From: Symbiodinium natans
Taxonomy: Eukaryota > Sar > Dinophyceae > Suessiales > Symbiodiniaceae
Reading direction: 5' to 3'
DNA: 64,000 nucleotides
Assembly (NCBI GenBank): GCA_905221605.1
Contig: CAJNDS010002723.1
Span: 576,001-640,000 of the forward strand
Below the pieces are notes generated by a model that worked only from the letters and a program-made list of their open reading frames with translations, ran no database searches and had not been told where the DNA came from. A program made the translations under genes and the position numbers. Positions 31,050 through 42,018 of the stretch are shown here, piece after piece; positions within the stretch are counted from its first letter, which is position 1; the number at the start of each line of letters is the position of its first letter.

Positions 31050-34000
31050 ATGTTCCTGTTGATGCGCCTGAGTGAACGATGAATGAGCGAGTGCTGGCTC
31101 ACTGCACGAGCTGGCACGCGCAGGAGCCGTGCCTTTGGCACCGTTCCCTCCCGGCTTCTCGGAGGCTCCGCAAGCGTCATTGCCCCCTTCACATGGGGTT
31201 CACTTCCGGCAAGTGCCCCAACCCTAGAAACAGCGCCTTGCCAACAATTTTGCAAGGAGCCACAACTAGGCCCGCCACTGGAAAACCAGCATAAAGGCAA
31301 AGACAGCTTCCATCCTCGCTGAGGCCCATGCAAAATAGCGCTTCCCCCAAAGATCCCTCTTCAAGGTACTAAGCCAGGCAGACAACATCTTGGGCAACTC
31401 GCAGCCGCGTGCTATAGCAGCAGGCACACTTCTCCGCAGATCTGTCTGCGGATCCTACGTACGCAACGCGCCCATGCGCTCAGAGAACTCACTCATGCAC
31501 CACCGTTTCCTCTGAAAGGGAATGGCAGGCTCGGGCCAATCTCCTGCAACCAGGTCCTGGTAGCTGTGCCCTCGGAGTGGAGGGGTGAAGACCAAAGCTC
31601 CGGTCAGCACCCACCCCAGACGAGGAGTGTTTATGTTCATGTTAATGTTTGTGTTTGTGATTTTGTGTTTGTGTTGGTATACGTGTTTGCGCGTGTGCGT
31701 GTGCTCGCGTTTGTGTTTGTGTTTTTGCGAGTGTGCTGCGCGTGTGCGCGTGCACGCGTGCGCGCGCTCGCACGGGTGTGGGCACGTGGCATGCAGGTGG
31801 GTGCTGCTGCTAGCATGCACATCCACAAAGTGTCCTCACAGCGCCCAAGACCCCTTAGCATCCTACCTTAACTACGGAACATACCTCAGTTCGTGGCGGG
31901 AACCCCTCAATTTTCGTTGAAGCCCATGCTCCCTACTGCAATTCAGGGGGTGTTGGGCTCTCCAGGTCCATTCCTCGGGCCTGGTACTTCGGCGGCGGAA
32001 ACTTCTCCACTGAGCGGATGCATTCCTTCAGAGCCTCTCTCCGGAAGAGGTGGAAGGCGATCCACCACCGTCGCGCAAACATGGGGCTGTGTGGGTTTTG
32101 GGGTTTAGATGGGTTTAGGATGAACGAAACTAGGGATGAAAACACCATAAGCACCCGGGAGCTGCCCCTAGTTGTCCAATACAGGTATGCTTGTCCGTCC
32201 CTGAATGGGCCCGACGTGCATCTTAACTAGATTCATCCATCAGGAACTTGACGCCTGGAGCCGGAGCTTCCTTTCCAGCGAGATACAGCAAGCAGAACAG
32301 CATTGCGACCGACAATTCAAACAAAGCTGCTGCTCCCGGGATTGAACCAGGGATCAAGTTGTTGTGGAGTTGGGGAGGGCAACTCGGAACCCTGAAACGG
32401 TTACACACCACCAGGATGTAGGACCAACCCCCCACCAACTGGAATGCAAAGAACTCGGGAAGAATCCGTCGCATGCTCTTCAGGGAGGCCTTTGGCCTTT
32501 GGCCTGCTGGGACTATGGACACCTGGCCGTCAATCTATTTGGGCACAGGGCTGGCTGCAAGCACGGCCTGCGTGAAGGTCATCGGCACACCTGCACCAAG
32601 CAGCAGCCTTCACAACCACCAATGCGATTGTACATAGTCATCAAGCCCCACATTTTGGGTACTTCTCGGATTCCGAAGCTCTGAGCTGGGAGCCTTTCAA
32701 AGGGGCAAACCACTTAGCAACAAACCTCGAACAAGACCCTCAGAAAGCAGAGGTTGCCTAAAGGTTAAACTAGGAGGTTTCACGCGAACACCATCACGGA
32801 CTTCAGGTGGAGAGTCGAGGGTTGCCCTCTGCGAGCCAACCCCAACACCGCGAATCATGAAGAACAACTGCACGATCCGCGGCTGGCCAAGCCCCCCAAA
32901 ACAAAAAACAACAAAGCAGTAAACATCCGGTCAGAAAGGCCGGTCAGACTGTTCTGTGACACGCAAACATCACATCACAGGGAAGGCTCTGCGTTCAAGT
33001 GCTACTGCACATGCAAGCCTCGTTTAACAACTCAGGAGGTTGAGATGTTGGGAGTTTGTGGCGGAGTTGCTGGGAATGGTTTGGGATATGGGCATTTGGG
33101 CTTCAGGTTTCGGGTTCATGGGTTGAGTTTGCCAGCCCTAACCGCTAACCCCTTCACTTTTCCCCCCCACCCTTCAAACCACACAGGTTGACAAACATTG
33201 ACAAACCGTCAAGGAGCAACTGCGCTCGCTACTCAAGGCAGCCTCCTCAATGGCAGTGTCCAAGTCGCCGCGCCCTGCTCAAGGCAGCCACGGAATAGGA
33301 AGCTACAAGTACGGAAGCTCGCTCTGGGAATCTGCTGGTCTGGGAGTGACAGCTCTGCTGCAACCACCAGCACCAGGATCATCATCATGAGCACCACCAC
33401 CGCATAGCAACAACAACCATCTTAATCGTCACCGCAGCTGCTGCCTTCAGCCGTATTGCTTTCTTGCGGACATGTTGGTTCCAAGGGAGGGAAGCCCGTC
33501 TGCTAAAGGGAGTTGGAGAAAGTCGAAAGCCTCATCGGGCAGAAGCCAGGCATAGAAACCCTCGACATCCGAACCCACAGCCGCTCAGGAAAAACCCTAA
33601 ACCCTAAACCCTAAACCCTAAACCCAAAACCCAAAACCCAAAACAATGCCATGTAGCCCCTGAAAGGTGCCGCCTGACATGCCTCCAAGCAACTTCGAAA
33701 GAAACCATCTGCGCCCTTTCCGTCTCTTGAACGCCTTTCAGGTGCTTAAACCCCTGAGGCCCTTGAGGAACCTTGCTGGTCACAGGGGGGAGCAGCCAAA
33801 AAAATAAACACACGCCGACCTCCTCCACCACACGGGTTTGGAGTCGCTGCCCACGAGACCCACGCTGCCAGCCACGCGCGATTCACATGCCGGAGCCAGG
33901 TTCAAGTGTGGATGCAAAATGTTCCAAGAAACTTGCAGATGATTTCTGCATTTTTGAGCATACTGCGAGACTGCGCTCCGCTGGTGTGGCAATCTACACA

Positions 34001-34830
34001 GACCTCTCCTCTCCTCCTCTCCGCCTCTCCGCCATAGTGAGTCTGCAGCATCACACACACAGTGCCTGAACTCCTTAAACACTCAAGTGCATGCCACATG
34101 GACCTATGCAAAGGTAAGAAAGCTCCTTGGCTACGGGCTACCATATGTCATCACAATTGCATGAGGAACACCCGGGAGCAGTGAAAAGTAGCGGCTGCTA
34201 GCTGCAACAGCAAACATCAAAAGCAAGCTGCAGCATTTTGCACCCGGCGCAGGCTCAGTCCTAGACGATGTCCAGCCTAAAGCTTGCGACTGTTCTGCGC
34301 TTGCAAGGTCCTGGAGCTTCCGGTGCACAGCTGTGACGCCCTGGGAACACAGTTGCTGACAACTGGAATATACAGAAGTGAAGATGCCCCCCCTGGACCG
34401 CTGGTCGCGGAAGGGTAGAAGGAAAAGCTTCTGTGTGTGTCAGCAGCTAAAGGGCAAGCAACAGCGATGGAAACGCTGAGAATGGTTGTGGTTGAGGCAA
34501 CGCTCCGGATTCCCAAGCTAGCAGCGGGGTCTATATTTCGACACAACCTGCTACATTAGAGAGAGAGAGCCACCCTCCTTGAGGCTCTGAGCTTCCCGAT
34601 CCTTGCTTACCAATGACCTGTGGGATCCCTGCTGCGTTCTCGGTGGCGAAGCCTACAAGATGACATTAACTTCAGCACCGCCCAACTGATGAACGGGATG
34701 AACAGGGTTTGAAGTCCAGCGCTCTTGGCATCTTTCAAAAGAAACCAAGCACTTGTTCAAGTCTTGGGGCGCGACTTCTGGGGCTTCAACTCTCGGTCGT
34801 CAGGGCACATGGGGCCCCTGGCATTTTCCA
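31050..34830. other. No recognisable gene
   Basis: Includes a GT/GTTT/GCGT-rich tract at 31630-31780 and a small CCCTAAA block at 33592-33640. Many overlapping short frames on both strands; a minus-strand frame at 32223-32522 includes a hydrophobic stretch (ALFELSVAMLFCLLYLAG) but no recognised domain. Confidence 0.4.
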
Positions 34831-34832
34831 AC

Positions 34833-35189
34833 CTAACCACGCACAGGAGCATGAGCTCGAGGCTTCTTCAGCTTCCGTGTGGGAGCTGGGAAGTGTGAAC
34901 ACGTGCCGTTGACCAGCAACTGGGGCTTGGCCACTGCTGGTACGGAGTGATGCATTACCGAGAAGTTTCGGTACTTCTCAATGAGCGCACCCAGGCCTTG
35001 GACCTTGGTGGCCCACTTCACGGTCAGGCACCCCGACTCTCCTTGAAACTCCATCCCATCAAGGATGTGCCAAAGCTCCAAGGCTGCCTCCGGTGAAACA
35101 GCGTTCACAAAGACCTCCCCGAAGCTGGTGCCCTTCTTGAAGTCCATGGGCATGTAAGCAAAGTCCACATTGGCAGTCTGCTTCAGCAC
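34833..35189 (-). CDS. Mei2-like RRM protein, C-terminal exon
   Basis: RNA-binding protein of the Mei2-like type (RRM_2 family). Seen: VDFAYMPMDFKKG (the RNP2-proximal strand and the Mei2-typical YxPxDFK), FGEVFVNAVSPEAA (RNP1-like strand and second helix), CLTVKWATKVQGLGALIEKY (the invariant V-x-W-A-x-x-QGL) and YRNFSVMHHSVP...KPQL...FPAPT, which are the hallmark C-terminal extension of Mei2 RRMs. The exon starts after CTGAG|G at 35190; the first codon is GTG, so it is internal rather than a start. The stop is at 34833. Family knowledge: these RRMs bind structured or meiotic RNAs in fungi and plants, and are expanded in dinoflagellates. Its target here is unknown. Confidence 0.75.
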   Translation of the reverse strand: MLKQTANVDFAYMPMDFKKGTSFGEVFVNAVSPEAALELWHILDGMEFQGESGCLTVKWATKVQGLGALIEKYRNFSVMHHSVPAVAKPQLLVNGTCSHFPAPTRKLKKPRAHAPVRG

Positions 35190-35258
35190 CTCAGGGGCAG
35201 GTCATAATGTCATGGCGCGACATGTCAGCCAATTCCCCCGTTGCCTCTTGAAAATTGC
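35190..35258 (-). other. GC-AG intron of the Mei2-like gene
   Basis: 69 bp. Donor GG|GCAATT, acceptor CTGAG|GTG; it joins LLQAWR to VLKQTANVDF in frame, restoring the start of the RRM. Confidence 0.55.
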
Positions 35259-35340
35259 CCTCCAGGCCTGAAGCAGGTCGATAACCTCGTAAACGTTGCT
35301 GGCAGGCCCCCACCCGAAGATGCACATTGTGGTGCGGTCG
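35259..35340 (-). CDS. Mei2-like RRM protein, upstream exon
   Basis: The minus strand reads RTTMCIFGWGPASNVYEV then IDLLQAWR, which corresponds to the first strand (TTVxIRNxP in Mei2 proteins) and first helix of the RRM. It joins in frame to the exon at 34833-35189. The FGWGP segment deviates from the usual RNIP loop. The upstream limit is uncertain; the frame stays open to about 35399. Confidence 0.55.
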
Positions 35341-35344
35341 TTGG

Positions 35345-37869
35345 AAGGCCTCAGTCGGGGCAGCTGCCAGGATAGGAGGGCGCTGCATTTTGGTTGCATT
35401 TACATGCTGATTATGTCCACCGCTGATGTCCTTTCAATGCAATCAGGCCGCTCAGGGGAAGGCTTCAGCTTGGGCATTCCAGGCCCAAGGTCCTGAGCAC
35501 GGCACGCCGTCTCCATTTGCAAAACAGCACACAACTCAGCACCCTCGCAAATCTTTACAAACAATGCTTCCACTCAATGGAAGCATGCGTTTTCACTGCC
35601 CTGGACGAACAGCAACTTCCGGGCTGCGTGCTATCAGATTCGCGTCCGTGCATTTTTTTTCGCGCTTTTGAACTCAGGCCCTGCCTCCTCGTCTTCGTCT
35701 TCGGTCTCCTCCTGCGCGATGGCAAAACAACAAAGGTGTCTGGCACAAGGCCCAAAAACCCACACAGGCGTGCTGGCATCAAGCAATTGGCGGGAGCGCG
35801 CCACACGCGCGCGTGCGTGCCTGTGGGTGGGTGGGTGGGTGGGTGCGTGCGTGCTTGTGTTGTGTGTGTGAGTGCGAGTACGAGTGTGAGCGCGTGAGTG
35901 TGAGTGTGTGAATGTCTGTCTGTCGTACTTTGGGGGCGGAGCTCCCATGGAAACCCATCCGTACTTCAAGATCTCAAACTACCTTTAGTACACTTGAAAA
36001 TACTTGAAACTTTTGAAGCCGTACCTCAACACTCTAGGCATCCGACCTCGAGGTCTTCACGGCCGTGCTCCTTACAAAATGTGCTGCTGCAACATGTTGG
36101 GGGAGGGTGCTTCTGGGAAGTGACCTTGCAGTGGCAACGTGAGATGGCAGTGATTCTCAGACATTTGCCAAACCGGAAGAGTTTGGTAGAGAATGTAAGA
36201 ACTCACTTCAGTGAAACATGCATGGGGTCGAAATTCCAAGTGTCCGGCCTCGGGCCCATCCGAATCTGAATCGAGCTCCTGCGGAGCGGAGGCGGGGGGG
36301 GCTCAAGAGCCACTCGGGGCCGAAAAAGTTGCCGGAAACGATCGACTTCAGGCTAGGAGCCGTGTTCATGTCAGTCGGGTGGGGGCATGTCTCAAAGACT
36401 CAAAGTGGGCCATGTTCACGCTTGCCAAGTTGATGTCCACACGCTGCAATGCATTACACTGGCTGGTTGGGATCCACGCCAAAATCTGAGCGAATTCATT
36501 GACAACTTGTGGTCTAATTCATCTTGTTAGCATTGGGAAGTTGGGAAGTGTTGGCACTCCCGAGAACGCCGAACCAATTCTGGGAATCCGCGTTAAAACG
36601 ACTCTTCGTGCTCAATAAACTCAACCGCAAAACCGTGTAACTGCCTTGATCCCCCACCGGCCTCACCAAGCAGCGGAAGGGGGCCAGACCGAACACGACG
36701 CTCAAGCCAGTCTATGCAAGTGTCCTGCAAACTTTGGAGGCTCACGCATTGCTCGACGCTCGATTAAAACCAAAGCTGAGGGCAAGTTCATTGTGGATGT
36801 GATTCAGCAACAGGGTGACACTGTCTTCGACCAGCTCCACAAAGGTGTTCTTCACCTTGTCTGTACGGCGCAAAGTGGGCAAGCGTGAGGCTGGCAAAAT
36901 CCGCGTCCAAAGACGTTTCTTACTCAGCAAAAGCCTAGTGTTGGCCAAGGATGTCCCCTGAAAGTCTCGTAGCTGGAACTGCGAGCTGCTTCAGAGCCGG
37001 ATATGAAGGCGATGTACCACTTTTTCTCTGTTGCTTGGGATGGTTGCGGTGGATGATCTTTGTGACCCTAGTCTTGGGCATCCTGGACTGAAACTTCAAA
37101 GCCGGACCCTCGAGAATACAGATAGTGCGCGCTACAAGCAACATTGGGTCGTACTCCGTACTTGGGGACCTACTGTCCGCCTAGCCACGCTGCTTGTTTT
37201 ATGCTATGCCTGCAGAAGATCTTAGAACCGATGTTTTTGAACAATTTAAAGCTGCAGCGGATTGGCTTCATTTGCTTTGTACCGAAATCGGCTCGCGATC
37301 TCGAGAAGAAGTTGTCAAAATGCGCAGCCTCAAGAAGACGCCCTAATCAATAGCAAATACCAATTGTTCTGAAGCGTTTCTATCATTTCCCCCTGGCCCA
37401 AACTCTTAAACCAAGTCGCGACAATGGCAGCCATCGTGCTGTGACCTACAGCAACCTGCCTCGTCCTTGTGGAGAGCCGGAACGCACTGCACACCAAATT
37501 TCAATGACTTGCCATCTATGATTAGTTGTGCCCAGCCATGTCCGCCTGACATTGAAGTGACAAAACATGAGATCGTCTTCAAACTGGCCGTGGAAGACAC
37601 ACTACGTTCAAGTCTGCCAAAGACCCTCCTGCAATTGTCTCGCGCCCATGACAAAAAAATCAGGCTTCTCCGACAAGACACTTTTACGTTTTGAATCAGG
37701 CAGGCTATGGTCCAGAGGAAATCGGCAGGTCCATCGTTGAGCGCTTTGGGTACCAGCGATGAATCCATGACACAAAGCTGGCCCTCGGCGAGATCAACTA
37801 CGCAAGCGCAAAGCCCACTCACCCATCATGACCATGCCCTGGCTCGATCGACCACGACCAGGACAACGA

Positions 37870-37870
<1 letters not shown>
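35345..37870. other. No recognisable gene
   Basis: Unique sequence with a GGGT/GTGTGAG microsatellite at 35815-35930. Open frames up to 138 codons (37406-37822, minus) have no recognisable domain. Confidence 0.4.
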
Positions 37871-39609
<1,739 letters not shown>

Positions 39610-39918
39610 CTTATTTCTGTTTGCTGTAAATTGCATTTGCTTTCAACTGGAGGTCAAATGTATCTTGTTTAGGGAAAATTCAATCTCACTTCATCTCTGG
39701 TGAAGTAAGTGAATCAAGAATCTATCTCAAAACCGGATGCAAAACACTAATCAATCAGACTCATTCACAATCACACCTTTTTCATGCCGGTGGCAGAAGA
39801 TCTTGGGGAAAGTTCGAGTAGAACTCCCAGCGCACCATACCTACGGCATGCGTGCTGCATCCAAATGCTTTGGATACGGGACATGACATCAGGAGATGAT
39901 CATGCCTCTCACAACCCC
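39610..39918 (-). repeat. Split direct repeat B2
   Basis: 309 bp, aligned to B1 at a constant offset of 595 with about three substitutions. Forms the 3' end of the element on its sense strand. Confidence 0.95.
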
Positions 39919-39933
39919 GGGTGGGCTGGGTGG

Positions 39934-40207
39934 GAGACAAAAATTTTTCTGTGCACCTTACTCGAACCGAGGTGCTGCAGATATCACATGTTGTTTCACA
40001 AAACATGACATCTGCATTCAAGAAAATGGGCACGTGCTGCACTTGCCATTTTAAATGTCATGATGCGTGCATGTGTGTGCATCACAAATGGACACGTCCC
40101 GTTTTAAAACAAAACACCGCAAATGCAACCAGAAATTTTTCCCAAGAAAAATTTCGTGATACAGCCACAGAAATAATGCCTTGTCCATCGCGATGGAAGG
40201 CCGTCTT
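39934..40207 (-). repeat. Split direct repeat A2
   Basis: 274 bp, aligned to A1 at a constant offset of 8785 with one visible substitution (TTTCGTG versus TTTTGTG). Separated from B2 by 15 bp of GGGTGGGCTGGGTGG. Confidence 0.95.
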
Positions 40208-40513
40208 ATTTCTGTTTGCTGTAAATTGCATTTGCTTTCAACTGGAGGTCAAATGTATCTTGTTTAGGGAAAATTCAATCTCACTTCATCTCTGGTGAAG
40301 TAAGTGAATCAAGAATCTATTTCAAAACCGGATGCAAAGCACTAATCAATCAGACTCATTCACAATCACACCTTTTTCATGCCGGTGGCAGATGATCTTG
40401 GGGAAAGTTCGAGTAGAACTCCCAGCGCACCATACCTACGGCATGCGTGCTGCATCCAAATGCTTTGGATACGGGACATGACATCAGGAGATGATCATGC
40501 CTCTCACAACCCC
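40205..40513 (-). repeat. Split direct repeat B1
   Basis: 309 bp, abuts A2 with a 3-base overlap. The stop codon of the RT/RNase H frame (40504-40506) lies just inside it. Confidence 0.95.
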
Positions 40514-42018
40514 CAAGACTCAAAGGCGTGATCAACGAGTGTATCAAGATCGATCGTGAATTCTTTGCCCAGCTCCGGATCTTTAGAGCCGCGTGAGGGG
40601 GCATCTGCCACGTTTGAGCAGGTGTTCACGCGTTCAAACCAGATGTTAAGCCCAAGCTCGTCACACAGCACATGAACATGCTGAGCAATCGCTTCTCCAT
40701 ACTTGTTGCTTGAAATTCCGGCAACCATACAGGCCAGGGCACCCTCGTTGTCAGTAAACACAACGAGGTTGGTACTGCGAATGAGCGGAGCCCACAACCT
40801 GAGTCCGACAAGGATGGCTAAGCATTCGTACTCGAAAATGGGGTTGCCGCTCTCAGGATTCATGCGACGTCTCACATGCTCAGACGCGCGGTCACTGAAA
40901 AAGCCCATCTTCGAACCCACTTCATTAACAAGAACACCACCCAAGCCTACGTTATCACCCTCACAAGAGGCATCGACATAAAGATGCATGGTAGTCAAGA
41001 TGTTGGCGCAGATCACCCTGGGCGGTGAGAAGTTGACTCGATCGCGCAACCTTAGTAGGGCTACCCTGGTGCACTCATCCAGGTATCCTCCCCCTCGTTG
41101 CACAAACCGCGACAGTTGTTTGTAGGCTGTTCCAGCAACCTTTCCAGCTATCTGGTTTTCAGCAAACTGGAGTCGGCCCCTGATGCGCTCGCCATCCTTT
41201 TGCGTGAGGTAACCAGACGAAAGGATGTCGGACAAGGCCTCGAAGATCTCGTCTCGCCTCGACTCCGTGTTACACAGAGTGATACGTCCGAGACGGGACT
41301 CAGACAAGTCGAACTTCAACCCCAACACTTTTGCACAGGAGTCGAACACAGATTCTTTGTCTTCGGCGACATCCCACCCCAACAAACGGAATACTAGGCA
41401 AACACCAATGTCGAAGAGGCGGGCCAGAGGAGCCAGCTCCACACCCACAAAGTCGTCAAAATAAACGTTGATGTGGCATGAGAACAGCACTACAAGGACT
41501 TTCCATATCCCTAGTGACACCCGGCAAAATGCGTGCACACTGTGCCGTGATCCAAACGGAAGAACCTTTTGTCGGAAAATTCGGGGACATTTCCCTTTTG
41601 GGTCGTAGACGCACAAGAAACTGTCCTCTAGCGCCTCCAGGGATAGTGGAAGGTTTTTGTAGGCCTTGTGAAGGTCCCAGGACTTCAAGAGAAGTTGGTG
41701 CAACCTGCACTTTGCATCGGCCCTCAGTCGACGGGCCAAACCTGATGCTATGCAGTCGGCGGTGTGCACGGTGATTGTGTCGTACGATGAAGATGTGGCA
41801 TTCAAACCACTTTCAAGGTAGTTATCGATGGGCCGTGTTTTGTTATTCTGCACAACGCCAAAGCGCCTGGTCAACAAAGAGCTGGCCCCCAAGTCGCTCT
41901 CTTTCAGCGGCCCGTCCAGCCACCCCCGCTCCACCTCGTCCAGGGTGACTCGGTAAGTTTCAGCATCCACCACATCATCTCCTGAGCTCTTGGTAGAGTT
42001 TAGGATGCCCTTCCGCAT
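40504..42018 (-). CDS. Reverse transcriptase-RNase H of the YR retrotransposon
   Basis: Copies element RNA to DNA and degrades the template. 504 residues from an ATG at 42016-42018. RT: GWLDGPL and RRFGVVQNNKTRPIDNY (fingers, residues 32-67), motif A WDLHKAYKNLPL (Asp115), motif C VYFDDFVG (Asp188/189; FDD instead of YxDD). RNase H: LYVDASCEG (Asp349), FEYECLAIL (Glu398), VFTDNEGAL (Asp423), NVADAPSRG (Asp472), so all four acidic residues are present. It overlaps the preceding frame by 19 bases in the -1 phase and is open upstream of its ATG for another 50 bases, so it could be made by -1 frameshifting or by re-initiation. Related DIRS-like polyproteins are continuous here, so a single-base mutation is a third option. 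No classic slippery heptamer is seen. Confidence 0.9.
   Translation of the reverse strand: MRKGILNSTKSSGDDVVDAETYRVTLDEVERGWLDGPLKESDLGASSLLTRRFGVVQNNKTRPIDNYLESGLNATSSSYDTITVHTADCIASGLARRLRADAKCRLHQLLLKSWDLHKAYKNLPLSLEALEDSFLCVYDPKGKCPRIFRQKVLPFGSRHSVHAFCRVSLGIWKVLVVLFSCHINVYFDDFVGVELAPLARLFDIGVCLVFRLLGWDVAEDKESVFDSCAKVLGLKFDLSESRLGRITLCNTESRRDEIFEALSDILSSGYLTQKDGERIRGRLQFAENQIAGKVAGTAYKQLSRFVQRGGGYLDECTRVALLRLRDRVNFSPPRVICANILTTMHLYVDASCEGDNVGLGGVLVNEVGSKMGFFSDRASEHVRRRMNPESGNPIFEYECLAILVGLRLWAPLIRSTNLVVFTDNEGALACMVAGISSNKYGEAIAQHVHVLCDELGLNIWFERVNTCSNVADAPSRGSKDPELGKEFTIDLDTLVDHAFESWGL

Noticed and set aside
32270-32400. tRNA-like B box (GGTTCAATCCC, minus strand) with a possible T arm
   Set aside because: No A box, D arm, anticodon arm or matching acceptor stem could be found upstream; probably chance or an old tRNA-derived fragment.
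37406-37822. 138-codon minus-strand frame
   Set aside because: Protein-like in places but no domain, no splice context and an overlapping plus-strand frame; left uncalled.
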